From CBDDLD01 sp965230605 (GTDB lineage Bacteria; Bacteroidota; Bacteroidia; Flavobacteriales; Flavobacteriaceae): a DNA stretch of 64,000 bases. The notes below the pieces were generated by a model. That model worked only from the letters and a program-made list of their open reading frames with translations. It was not told the DNA's origin and did no database searches. The stretch spans positions 2,542,001 through 2,606,000 of the forward strand of contig CBDDLD010000004.1 of NCBI GenBank assembly GCA_965230605.1. The letters are read 5' to 3'. Positions 33,629-41,326 of this stretch are shown piece after piece; position 1 is the first letter of the stretch; each line of letters starts with the position of its first letter. The position numbers were made by a program, and so were the translations under genes.

Positions 33629-35335
33629 TTATTTTAACATGGCAGGAAGGATGTAATCTCTAAATATGTCCCGTGATTGATTACCTTTTCTATTTCTGTA
33701 GTTTCCTGCTGTGATGACTACTACGGATTCTAGTTCGGGAATTATAAATATGAATTGCCCCCCTGCACCACGTGCTTCTACCGTCATAATGTCTTTTCCA
33801 TTGATACGATACGTATCATGCCACCACAGATAACCGTATTCATTTTTATCTTTATAATCTTGTAAACGCAGGTATTTTCCAAATGATTCTTCAACCCATT
33901 TTTTTGAAATAATTTGTTTTCCATTCCATTGCCCTTTATTTAGGTACAACTGCCCAAATTTGAGCAAATCTCTTGAAGTTAAAAGCATGCCGCCACCAAA
34001 ATATGGGGTAGACTTTGTATCATCTGTTTGGTTAACATAATTGGTAATGCCCAAAGGAGCAAAAAGCTTTTCATCCATATAATCCTCAAGAGGTTTGTTC
34101 AATCTCTCGTTTAAATAGACTCCTAAAAGAAAAGGATTGGCAGAACCGTAATCAGCATAAGTTCCCGGTTCTTTTACCATCGGAGCATTTAGAACTGTTT
34201 CTAACCAAGGCTTATTTCTACTTTGGTAATAATCCTCAGATGCTAAGTTGTTGACATCCAATCCAGAGCTCATGGTTAGCAAGTCTCTGAGGCGTATATT
34301 AGCCTTTAAGGAATCTTTGGTATGTTGATATTTTGCAGGAATAAAATCATATAATTTGTCATCAACACTATTAATGATTCCTTCATCAATTGCAATTCCT
34401 ATTATGGCAGATGAAATGCTTTTTGACGCTGAGCGCAAATCATGAGGAATATTCGCATTGAAACTGTCAAAATAAGCCTCAAACACCAATTTATTTTCTT
34501 TTGCTATTAGTACGCTATGTGTATTGATTAGAGCTTTGGCATTAATGCTATCAATGAGTTTTCTTAATTCAGCTTTCTCAATACCTACGTCCTTAATATT
34601 GCCTGTAGCCCATCCATCATTTAATAATACCGGTGTATCGGTGTTTTGATTATAACTATTAGGCTGTGGTGGATGTTCCCAGTATTTATCGGAATAAGTT
34701 AAGGTAGTTTTTGTGATGAGATTATCTATCAAGTATGCTTCAAAATCTATCGTTTCTTCTAAAAGAATGGCTTTAAAATTGATCCCCGAGAAATCATCTG
34801 TAAAAGAAAGCGTGTTGCCTTGTTTAATAAAATTATTAGCCCAAGTTCCTCTAGATCTTTGGTCTCCAAGAAATGGGTATGCTTCAAGCTGATTGTTATA
34901 GTGGTCTATATTTAAAAAAAGCTCATTTGATATAAGACCATCGTCTAGCAAAAAAGGATTCCATTTCCCAACAAATTTGTTGTGTTCTGTCTTTTGTAGG
35001 TTAACATAATAGTAAAACTTCCCGGATTTAATGTGTCCTCTTAATTCGTTACCGTCATTTTTTAAATAAAAGTTGAAGTGGATCTGATTACTAATATTAA
35101 ACAGTAAATGGTCATTATTAACTGATGTGAAGCTATGGGTAATGATGGGTTTTGTATTGGCAATGTGAATTTGATATTCGTTTGAACCGAGGTTTTCGAG
35201 TGTAATTTGAAAATTAAAACAATGTTTGTCAGGTAAATTTCCTATCCAGTTTCCTAAATAATCTTGTCTTTTTTCTTGAGCGCAGCTTAGCAGTGTCGAA
35301 ACTCCCAGTGCCAGTACTAATATTCTTTTAAGCAT
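33629..35335 (-). CDS. Lipoprotein serine hydrolase (class C beta-lactamase fold)
   Basis: The start chosen is ATG 35335, giving 568 residues with a lipobox (LVLALGVSTLLSC, Cys18). An N-terminal beta-rich part (about 20-230) precedes the beta-lactamase-type domain. There DLRSASKSISSAII gives the SxxK nucleophile pair and GTYADYGSANPFLLG a YxS/YxN-like motif. Members act as D-Ala-D-Ala peptidases, esterases or lactamases; resistance cannot be claimed from sequence. It follows the AraC-type gene and may be its target. Confidence 0.8.
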   Translation of the reverse strand: MLKRILVLALGVSTLLSCAQEKRQDYLGNWIGNLPDKHCFNFQITLENLGSNEYQIHIANTKPIITHSFTSVNNDHLLFNISNQIHFNFYLKNDGNELRGHIKSGKFYYYVNLQKTEHNKFVGKWNPFLLDDGLISNELFLNIDHYNNQLEAYPFLGDQRSRGTWANNFIKQGNTLSFTDDFSGINFKAILLEETIDFEAYLIDNLITKTTLTYSDKYWEHPPQPNSYNQNTDTPVLLNDGWATGNIKDVGIEKAELRKLIDSINAKALINTHSVLIAKENKLVFEAYFDSFNANIPHDLRSASKSISSAIIGIAIDEGIINSVDDKLYDFIPAKYQHTKDSLKANIRLRDLLTMSSGLDVNNLASEDYYQSRNKPWLETVLNAPMVKEPGTYADYGSANPFLLGVYLNERLNKPLEDYMDEKLFAPLGITNYVNQTDDTKSTPYFGGGMLLTSRDLLKFGQLYLNKGQWNGKQIISKKWVEESFGKYLRLQDYKDKNEYGYLWWHDTYRINGKDIMTVEARGAGGQFIFIIPELESVVVITAGNYRNRKGNQSRDIFRDYILPAMLK

Positions 35336-35404
35336 AACATTAAAAATAGTGAGCAACAAAAATATGGCATGGCTTGTATTGATAATTGTACCAGATTAAC
35401 ATGA

Positions 35405-36214
35405 CTACTTTTTATTGATTATTTTTCGATAAGCGCTAGGATTCATTTTAAAGTAGGACTTAAAAACGCGATTAAAGTGACTTTGATCCGAAAACCCGGC
35501 ATCGTATGCAATTTGCGTCAACCTAATAGAAGTGTCGAGTAATAGAGGTAAGGCCTTTTTTAGTTTTTGCTGCCTTATGTATTCCCCAAGACTCATTGAA
35601 AGGTATTTAGGCGCAGTTCGCGATAGATGGACCGGATGAATTTTTAGTTCGTTTGATAAATAATCGAGACTAAGATTAGAAGTGTCATAATGTAATAACT
35701 CCTTTAAACCATTTACCCAGTTTGGATTTTCTTGTGTGTTAGTTTCCTTCAAGTCGCTTAAGGCTTCACAGACCTGTAACAATAGTAATTCAACAGACAC
35801 TTCACTGTAACTGTCAGAAAATAAAAGCTCACGGTATAAACTTGCAAAAAGAAAATGTATTTGAGGATTTTGAATTAGTTGGCTTCCTTCTAATAAATTT
35901 AGAGATATCCCATTTTTATTGAGCCAGCTTTTCTCGAATTCTAGATGAAATCCACTCGCGTTATTAGAGTGCTTAGATCCATAGTGGGCCTCTTGCCAAT
36001 TGTTAAACATTAAACTGCCGGAAGGGCATAGTGTTTTAACTTTTTTATTGCAGTCTTTCATGTTACCATGCAAAACATACATAAAATAAGGGTTTTCATG
36101 ATAATGCCAATCTGTTCTATCTGTCGAATAGGTATATTTTGAGAGCAAAACACCATTAAATGAACGTTCTGAGTTTTGATTTCCGTAGTATTCTCCTTTA
36201 GTTAATATTTTCAT
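35405..36214 (-). CDS. AraC family transcriptional regulator
   Basis: This 269-residue protein has an N-terminal cupin-like sensor part (WHYHENPYFMYVLHGNMKDC) and a C-terminal AraC DNA-binding domain. The second helix-turn-helix is LTQIAYDAGFSDQSHFNRVFKSYFKMNPSAYR. The ligand is unknown. It lies 69 bases upstream of the serine hydrolase gene on the same strand and shares its unit of the array, so regulation of that gene is plausible. Confidence 0.87.
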   Translation of the reverse strand: MKILTKGEYYGNQNSERSFNGVLLSKYTYSTDRTDWHYHENPYFMYVLHGNMKDCNKKVKTLCPSGSLMFNNWQEAHYGSKHSNNASGFHLEFEKSWLNKNGISLNLLEGSQLIQNPQIHFLFASLYRELLFSDSYSEVSVELLLLQVCEALSDLKETNTQENPNWVNGLKELLHYDTSNLSLDYLSNELKIHPVHLSRTAPKYLSMSLGEYIRQQKLKKALPLLLDTSIRLTQIAYDAGFSDQSHFNRVFKSYFKMNPSAYRKIINKK

Positions 36215-36220
36215 TCAAGA

Positions 36221-36284
36221 TTAGTTAGTACACAACGTTTAGTATAAAATGTGGTTTAATGCTTTTTATACATTGCTGGCAGTA
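36221..36284 (-). repeat. Cassette-boundary element, short form
   Basis: This 64-base spacer has CACAACGTTTAGTATAAAAT on the AraC side and TTTATACATTGCTGGCAGTA on the VOC side (plus strand). It has no A, B or C module but keeps the two ends. TGGCAGTA (36277-36284) recurs as the reverse complement at 37300-37307, on the other side of the VOC-GrpB pair. Confidence 0.55.
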
Positions 36285-36289
36285 GTTGT

Positions 36290-36718
36290 TTATTCAGTAA
36301 GCACAAATTGCCATGATATACCATATTTGTCTTGACACCATCCAAACTTCTTACCAAATCCGTAATCTCCTTCACCTTTGTAGTCATCTAGCGGAACCAT
36401 TACCTGACCATCATTTGAAACAAGATTTTCAAATAGGGTTTCTATCACATCTTCAGAATTGTCGCTAATAAAAAGAGAAACAGCAGGTGTAAATGACCAA
36501 GCATGATTATAGTTACTTTCAGAAACCATGTATTCGCATCCATTCAAAGTAAATACTCCATATTTAATGAGCTCAGGTGTTCCACCTGCCTCACCTTCAG
36601 AATACCTTTCAATGCTTTTAATTTCTGAATTAGGGAAAATAGAAGTGTAAAAACTTATCGCTTCCTGAGCTTTTCCGCATTGGTCGCCTACAAAAGTTAA
36701 AAATGTTGTTGTGTTCAT
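36290..36718 (-). CDS. VOC family protein (PhnB / 3-demethylubiquinone methyltransferase-like)
   Basis: This 142-residue protein starts MNTTTFLTFVGDQCGKAQEA and has ISFYTSIFPNSEIKSIERYS, PAVSLFISDNSEDVIETLFE and YGFGKKFGWCQDKYGISWQF. These are typical of the PhnB-like branch of the glyoxalase/VOC fold. No specific reaction can be assigned. It follows the GrpB-like gene by 34 bases and shares a unit with it. Confidence 0.83.
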   Translation of the reverse strand: MNTTTFLTFVGDQCGKAQEAISFYTSIFPNSEIKSIERYSEGEAGGTPELIKYGVFTLNGCEYMVSESNYNHAWSFTPAVSLFISDNSEDVIETLFENLVSNDGQVMVPLDDYKGEGDYGFGKKFGWCQDKYGISWQFVLTE

Positions 36719-36752
36719 TTTAAAAATTTATTGTATTAATTCATTAATGGTG

Positions 36753-37283
36753 TTATGCGTTCGTTTTTTCTTTTTTAATTATTTCGTCAATAAATTCGTT
36801 TACATTTAATTCTTTCAATTCTGCGTATACTTTTTTATTCTGATTTGCTCTTTTAGCTAATTCATATTTCATTTCCTGATATTTTATTCTAGCCCAATCA
36901 TTTTTTCTTAAAAAATTCCGCATCAGAATGTGTCTTTCTAGAGGTTCGCTACCCTTTATGCAAACGTACAAGTGGTGAGGAATTGAATCTAAAATTCCAT
37001 ACAATGAATTTCCGTTTCTTTTAAAAACTTCTCGTTTTTCAATTCCTTGATTTCCGTTATGATAATATCCGAGTTTAATTAATTCAGATTTGATTTTTTC
37101 AAATTGCGATTTATTATCATAAATAATGTCAATGTCAATAATTGGTTTGGAATCCAAATTCGGGACAGAAGTACTTCCAATGTGTTCAATACTATATTCA
37201 AATCCCTTTAACCCATTTTCAATTTCGCATTTTAAATCTGCAAAATTTTTAGTCCAATTTGATGTATATTTTTCGATTAACAT
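36753..37283 (-). CDS. GrpB-like nucleotidyltransferase family protein
   Basis: This 176-residue protein has the GrpB signature IEHIGSTSVPNLDSKPIIDI, with later SIPHHLYVCIKGSEPLERHI and the C-terminal DWARIKYQEMKYELAKRANQ. GrpB proteins have a polymerase-beta-like nucleotidyltransferase fold and no firmly known role. The gene is very AT-rich. It is the first gene of its unit; the stop TAA leads directly to the VOC gene. Confidence 0.83.
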   Translation of the reverse strand: MLIEKYTSNWTKNFADLKCEIENGLKGFEYSIEHIGSTSVPNLDSKPIIDIDIIYDNKSQFEKIKSELIKLGYYHNGNQGIEKREVFKRNGNSLYGILDSIPHHLYVCIKGSEPLERHILMRNFLRKNDWARIKYQEMKYELAKRANQNKKVYAELKELNVNEFIDEIIKKEKTNA

Positions 37284-37299
37284 TCTGTTTTTCTCAAAT

Positions 37300-37451
37300 T
37301 ACTGCCAACGGCTTCGGCTATGAGTAGTTGCGTATTTCAGCAACTAATTTAGCAAATAACAAACCGAATAGAAAATCCGCGAGACACGAGCACGTAGTGC
37401 GAACTGGCGAAGCAATTCAATCGCAATTAATTATACACATTGTTACCCAAC
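37300..37451 (-). repeat. Cassette-boundary element, mosaic of modules B and C
   Basis: The GrpB-side end is TACTGCCAACGGCTTCGGCT. Module B follows at 37325-37380 (shared with 33512-33568), then module C at 37382-37418 (ACACGAGCACGTAGTGC then GAACTGGCG, shared with 38109-38145). The other end is GTTACCCAAC at 37442-37451. The last is the reverse complement of GTTGGGTAAC at 38028-38037, on the far side of the next unit. Confidence 0.75.
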
Positions 37452-37456
37452 GTTTT

Positions 37457-37834
37457 TTATTCCGTCAAATTTTTCCATCCAGAAATTCCTTTTGATTTTA
37501 TTTGTAAAAGTCCGTATAATAATCCTATTCGTAATCCAATTCCGATAATCGTATTTATATTCAGTATTCCAGATTTGTCGTTAATATAAATATTTAAAAA
37601 ATATGCAGCGATAATAGTATAAAAGCCTATTTTTTTCCATTTGAAAATCCAATAAATTGAAGCTAATTCGATAAATACTGACAACATTTGTAAGTACAAT
37701 AATCCTTTAGTGAATTTTGGGACTAATTCAACCGTTCTTTCATAAAAGACAAGACTACCAATTCCAATTCCTAATGAAGTAAGAATTAATAAAACTAAAT
37801 AGATTGTCAGAATAATATGTCTGTTTTTATTCAA
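37457..37834 (-). CDS. Small hypothetical membrane protein
   Basis: The body of this protein is a four-helix membrane protein (ILTIYLVLLILTSLGIGIGS, YLQMLSVFIELASIYWIF, GFYTIIAAYFLNIYI, GIGLRIGLLYGLLQI). I prefer the TTG at 37834, which overlaps the upstream stop by 8 bases and gives 125 residues starting at NKNRHIILTIY. An ATG at 37885 would add 17 residues and overlap the upstream gene by 59 bases. The family is not recognised. It forms a two-gene unit with the next gene upstream. Confidence 0.6.
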   Translation of the reverse strand: MNKNRHIILTIYLVLLILTSLGIGIGSLVFYERTVELVPKFTKGLLYLQMLSVFIELASIYWIFKWKKIGFYTIIAAYFLNIYINDKSGILNINTIIGIGLRIGLLYGLLQIKSKGISGWKNLTE

Positions 37835-38012
37835 CTTCCCCTTTATTTTTAATTTGTTTTCCAATTGCTCCGCTAATAATGGCAATTAATCCAGCTATTA
37901 CGCATTGGGTCCAATCAATTCCAGAGTTTTCTTCTTTCGTAACAATTGTAAATGCTATGTAAGCAATGGTAGGAAAGTATATAATAAAATTTCCTAAAAT
38001 CTTTTTATCCAT
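37827..38012 (-). CDS. Small hypothetical membrane protein, 61 residues
   Basis: The gene starts at ATG 38012 and encodes 61 residues with two membrane segments (NFIIYFPTIAYIAFTIVT and CVIAGLIAIISGAIG) and a charged C-terminus (KQIKNKGEVE). The family is not recognised. It lies between the perfect inverted repeats at 37442-37451 and 38028-38037 together with the downstream gene, whose likely start overlaps its stop. Confidence 0.55.
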   Translation of the reverse strand: MDKKILGNFIIYFPTIAYIAFTIVTKEENSGIDWTQCVIAGLIAIISGAIGKQIKNKGEVE

Positions 38013-38027
38013 AATTTTTGTTCAAAT

Positions 38028-38196
38028 GTTGGGTAACGGTTTTGTGTATGGCTCGTTGCGGAAAATCAGCTATGATTTTCCGTCGTAACCGAAAGATAGC
38101 AAATTGCAATGACACGAGCACAAAGTGCTAACTGGCGCCAGCAATTTTCAGAAGTAGGCGAGAACAAGCAATTGCTTATAGCCGTTGTTAGCAAAC
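38028..38196 (-). repeat. Cassette-boundary element, mosaic of modules A and C
   Basis: The end next to the small membrane genes is GTTGGGTAACGG. Module A follows (TATGATTTTCCGTCGTAACC, 38071-38090), then module C (ACACGAGCACAAAGTGC from 38112, then TAACTGGCG), then AGCAATTGCTTATAGCCGTT. The other end is TGTTAGCAAAC at 38186-38196. The outermost sequences belong to the flanking units, not to the element: each recurs inverted on the far side of its own unit. Confidence 0.75.
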
Positions 38197-38215
38197 GTAA
38201 TTTTAGCATTATTTA

Positions 38216-39070
38216 TTATTGTTTTAATATCTCTGTAAGCCAGTACATACTTTTTAAAGCAGTCATTGGGAAAGCTTTTCTGTGGTCAGCCGATTCGAAA
38301 GTTACATACTCTGTTACTAATTCTTTGTCATTTAAATTTTTTACCGTTGAAACAAGCCCTTGTGCTTGCGTAATCAATTCTTCCTTTTCTAATTCTCCGT
38401 TCGATATAAAGACATTTACCTTTAAATCTTTTGATTTTTGAGTCAAAATGGAATTGTTATTAAATATAAAAGTATCATCCAATAATGTCTCTGGACTTCC
38501 AAGAATGTAATTTTTGAAGGTTTGCGGTTGTGTTAACAAAATATATGCTCCAAAGGTGCCACCAAGTGAATATCCGAAATAGGTTCTATTATCAGTATCT
38601 GTCCTATAATTATCTTCAATATATTTAATAATATCATTTTGTATAAAAGTCAGATGATTATGTGCATCTCCACTTTGATATTTCGGATTCATCGATTTCA
38701 GAATAGTATAGTCTCTATACCTACTAATTCCAGGTCTTTCATCCTTCTGCCAAGAAATTCCGACTAAAATCAAATTTTCCATTAGATATTCAGTTGAGCC
38801 AGATAATATTTCGATATGCCACATTGCATCAGTAAAATATAGTACAGGATAATCAATTTCATTATTTTCCGAATATCCTTCGGGGAGTTTTATATAAAGT
38901 TCATAATGCCTTTCTGTATTTGTATCAATAATTGGAATTACCTGAATCTTGGATAATTCCAAGTTGGTCGTTTTTGAATCTTGTATGCTGTCTTGTGGCA
39001 CGTTATTTTGACCAAAAACAGTATTTAATGATACAAACGTAAGTAGTAAAATTAATTTATTAACATTCAT
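38216..39070 (-). CDS. Exported esterase of the EstA/Fes (esterase D-like) alpha/beta hydrolase family
   Basis: This 284-residue protein has a signal peptide (MNVNKLILLLTFVSLNTVFG). The esterase D-like body has RHYELYIKLPEGYSENNEID, TYFGYSLGGTFGAYIL with nucleophile Ser168, and a C-terminal FESADHRKAFP with the likely catalytic His. Members cleave acyl esters or ferric enterobactin. It is alone between the perfect 11-base inverted repeats at 38186-38196 and 39091-39101, the cleanest unit of the array. Confidence 0.8.
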   Translation of the reverse strand: MNVNKLILLLTFVSLNTVFGQNNVPQDSIQDSKTTNLELSKIQVIPIIDTNTERHYELYIKLPEGYSENNEIDYPVLYFTDAMWHIEILSGSTEYLMENLILVGISWQKDERPGISRYRDYTILKSMNPKYQSGDAHNHLTFIQNDIIKYIEDNYRTDTDNRTYFGYSLGGTFGAYILLTQPQTFKNYILGSPETLLDDTFIFNNNSILTQKSKDLKVNVFISNGELEKEELITQAQGLVSTVKNLNDKELVTEYVTFESADHRKAFPMTALKSMYWLTEILKQ

Positions 39071-39414
39071 TAGTATTCGTTTCGTTTTATGTTTGCTAAC
39101 ACATAAATAACTCTGTATTTATGATATCATACTCTAAAATACTATTTATTTGTGACTTACCATAGACAAAAGGATTCGTCAATAAAACAACACCATGTAT
39201 TTTGTATAACAGTTCTAGTATTTAACAACATTGTGTTATATAAAATGCCTGTAACTAGTAGAAATAAATTAAAGACTAGGAGTTACTACTCACCAAAATA
39301 CATCTCTCGAAAAATCCTTGATGTATGTATTATCCGTCTTATAATTTCATACACATTTTATAAATTTAAAATCGTAAATTTCAGAAGCAAACTAAATCTC
39401 TAAAATTAGGCGCT
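39071..39414. other. 344-base intergenic region at the right end of the accessory array
   Basis: The region holds the terminal repeat GTTTGCTAACA at 39091-39101, which pairs with TGTTAGCAAAC across the esterase gene. At 39221-39240 the sequence TTTAACAACATTGTGTTATA weakly recalls the element ends. Short frames across the rest (for example 39152-39403) look non-coding: odd composition and no recognisable domain. No promoter for the DUF1569 gene was found. Confidence 0.5.
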
Positions 39415-39858
39415 ATGAAATCATTTTTTGAGGATGGTGTGTATAACGAAATCACTTCCAGGATTCAAAATCTAAACAGCGATACCCAAGCCCAATGGGG
39501 TAAGATGAATGTCGGGCAAATGCTCCATCATTGTCAGTTACCATTAAACGTCATTCTTGAAAAAAAAGATTATAATTTAAAGCCGAATTGGCTCATCAAC
39601 CTTCTTTTTAAGAAAACCATGTACAGTGATAAGCTATGGAAGAAAAATTTACCAACAGCGCCACGGTTTAAAGTCACAGATTCTTATGAGTTTGACACTG
39701 AAAAAACGACTTTATTGAGTTTGGTAGATGAGCTTAATGCGCAACGAGAGAAAACAGAATGGCAGGACCACCCGGCCTTTGGAAAACTCACCAAGGACCA
39801 ATGGGGAAAAATGCAATACAAACACTTAGACCATCACCTCAGACAATTTGGTGTATAA
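39415..39858 (+). CDS. DUF1569 family protein (DinB-like fold)
   Basis: This 147-residue protein starts MKSFFEDGVYNEITSRIQNL and has the DUF1569 pattern WGKMNVGQMLHHCQLPLNVI and KDQWGKMQYKHLDHHLRQFGV. The spaced histidines at both ends suggest a DinB-type metal site. The function is unknown. It is the first of three plus-strand genes with gaps of 4-5 bases, which look like one transcript. Confidence 0.82.
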   Translation: MKSFFEDGVYNEITSRIQNLNSDTQAQWGKMNVGQMLHHCQLPLNVILEKKDYNLKPNWLINLLFKKTMYSDKLWKKNLPTAPRFKVTDSYEFDTEKTTLLSLVDELNAQREKTEWQDHPAFGKLTKDQWGKMQYKHLDHHLRQFGV

Positions 39859-39863
39859 CAACT

Positions 39864-40460
39864 ATGAATTACCCTCCTAAGCATCATCAAGACGATGATC
39901 GTCACCATATGATAGAAGTCATCAAAACCTATCCTCTGGCGACACTCATCTCCGTAAAAAACAACCGACCACTCATTACCCATCTGCCTTTGGTATATAA
40001 GGATGAAAAGCTGATCGGTCATATTGATATTTACAACCCGCAGACGCCCTTGTTAATGGATCATAATGAGGTGACTATTATTTTTTCGGGACCTCAATGT
40101 TATATTTCGCCCAGTGTGTATACAACCACACAGCTGCCCACCTGGAACTACATCAAAGTGCACTTAAAAGGTACTGTAGAGCGTATAGAAAGTAAAGCTG
40201 CCTTAAAAGAATCCCTGATTAAAATGACCGAATTTTTAGAGGCTCCGGATCACAAGTATGTTTTAGAAGCTGATAACCCAAGAATGGAGCACAACCTCAA
40301 CTACATCGAAATGTTTGAGATCACCATTACAGACTGGGAAGGTAAATTTAAGCTATCGCAGGATAAGAATCCTAAGGATATCCGAGCAGCCAGAGCGGAG
40401 CTGATAAAAGTGAACCAAGAGAGTATTGAGCAATTTTTAAATACAGTATTTAAATCATAA
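39864..40460 (+). CDS. PaiB-like FMN-binding protein
   Basis: The start is ATG 39864 (MNYPPKHHQDDDRHHMIEVI), giving 198 residues; the longer frame would overlap DUF1569 by 100 bases. It has PLATLISVKNNRPLITHLPL, then IIFSGPQCYISPSVYTTTQL and PTWNYIKVHLKGTV, which match the PaiB / negative transcriptional regulator family with a split-barrel flavin fold. Whether it is a regulator or an enzyme is not known for most members. Confidence 0.85.
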   Translation: MNYPPKHHQDDDRHHMIEVIKTYPLATLISVKNNRPLITHLPLVYKDEKLIGHIDIYNPQTPLLMDHNEVTIIFSGPQCYISPSVYTTTQLPTWNYIKVHLKGTVERIESKAALKESLIKMTEFLEAPDHKYVLEADNPRMEHNLNYIEMFEITITDWEGKFKLSQDKNPKDIRAARAELIKVNQESIEQFLNTVFKS

Positions 40461-40464
40461 TCGT

Positions 40465-40842
40465 ATGGATCTAGAAGCGAATAAAAAGAATGCCATTGCA
40501 TTTTATAAAATGGCTTACGAAGGCAACCCTAAAGAAGCAGTGGAACGCTATGTAGGTGCCGATTATATTCAGCACAACCCTGATGTTGCTGATGGCCCTC
40601 AAGGTTTTATCGAGTATTTTGAGCGTATGCAAAACGAGTATCCTGAAAAGTCCATATCATTTGTGCGATGTATTGCACAAGGTGATCTTGTGGCACTGCA
40701 CACCCATCAGGTTTGGCCTGGGAATGATCAATATGTGACTATGGATTTCCTTAGGTTTGATGCCAATGGGAAAATATGTGAGCACTGGGATGCCATTCAG
40801 CAAGTCCCAAAAACATCTGCCAATCCGAATACGATGTATTAA
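40465..40842 (+). CDS. SnoaL / NTF2-like protein
   Basis: This 125-residue protein starts MDLEANKKNAIAFYKMAYEG and has YVGADYIQHNPDVADGPQGF and FLRFDANGKICEHWDAIQQV. This is the usual pattern of the SnoaL-like polyketide cyclase family with an NTF2 fold. The cytoplasmic enzyme substrate is unknown. It is the last gene of the small plus-strand operon, 4 bases after the PaiB-like gene. Confidence 0.83.
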   Translation: MDLEANKKNAIAFYKMAYEGNPKEAVERYVGADYIQHNPDVADGPQGFIEYFERMQNEYPEKSISFVRCIAQGDLVALHTHQVWPGNDQYVTMDFLRFDANGKICEHWDAIQQVPKTSANPNTMY

Positions 40843-40879
40843 TGTTATCTTTAAAAGAAATTAAGCTCCAAATGAAGTT

Positions 40880-41083
40880 TTAGGTTTTCAATAATAATTC
40901 AGGATTCTTATCAATATAGATGTGAAAAGATTCGATAATAGCAATTATATTTTCGTGAAAAAAGGAAACCGCTACAATACCCATTATTAGCATTAAGGAT
41001 ATCCATATTAAAATAAGCTTAACAATTTTATAAGTATGCTTCCCTTTCATAGGAGGTAATATTGAAAACTTGCTATCAATCAT
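40880..41083 (-). CDS. Small hypothetical membrane protein, 67 residues
   Basis: The start chosen is ATG 41083 (MIDSKFSILPPMKGKHTYKI), just after the stop of the gene upstream at 41092. It has one membrane segment (VKLILIWISLMLIMGIVAVSF) and a short C-terminal part. A longer frame to 41134 would overlap the upstream gene by 43 bases. No family is recognised. It is convergent with the NTF2-like gene. Confidence 0.4.
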   Translation of the reverse strand: MIDSKFSILPPMKGKHTYKIVKLILIWISLMLIMGIVAVSFFHENIIAIIESFHIYIDKNPELLLKT

Positions 41084-41091
41084 GGCGGAAA

Positions 41092-41277
41092 TTAACTTGT
41101 TGATTTGAAACAATAGTTTTCTTGTATAATACATTCTATTCTATATGCTAGATCCTTAGGGAGTTCTTGACATTCTAAAATGAACAAGGCAATAAATTGT
41201 AAGCTCTTTTTATATTTGGCACCTTTAGTATCTACAGCTAACTCTACTTCTAAAACTTTTTTCTCTATTTTTTTCAT
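41092..41277 (-). CDS. Small hypothetical protein, 61 residues
   Basis: This 61-residue protein starts MKKIEKKVLEVELAVDTKGA and ends ENYCFKSTS. It has no membrane segment and is lysine- and glutamate-rich at the start. The family is not recognised. It precedes another small gene by 8 bases, which supports a real two-gene unit. It is divergent from the large unknown gene at 41557 across a region rich in inverted repeats. Confidence 0.4.
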   Translation of the reverse strand: MKKIEKKVLEVELAVDTKGAKYKKSLQFIALFILECQELPKDLAYRIECIIQENYCFKSTS

Positions 41278-41326
41278 GACATATAAATTATTGTGTTATA
41301 AGGTGCAAGAAACTCTCTTTATATAC

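Noticed and set aside
33629..35335. Antibiotic resistance beta-lactamase
   Set aside because: The fold is shared by many esterases and peptidases. The long N-terminal beta domain and lipoprotein signal do not point to a resistance enzyme.
28155..39101. Classical integron with attC sites
   Set aside because: End sequences such as GTTAGCA and GTTACCC do not fit GTTRRRY, and no integrase gene is present in the window, so I call the array only integron-like.
28155..39101. CRISPR array or insertion sequence ends
   Set aside because: Repeats are far apart, of unequal length, and separate coding units. There is no regular spacer, transposase or target duplication.
39152..39403. 83-residue reading frame on the plus strand in the long intergenic region
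   Set aside because: Composition is odd, there is no domain or neighbour support, and the stretch is AT-rich enough for such a frame by chance.
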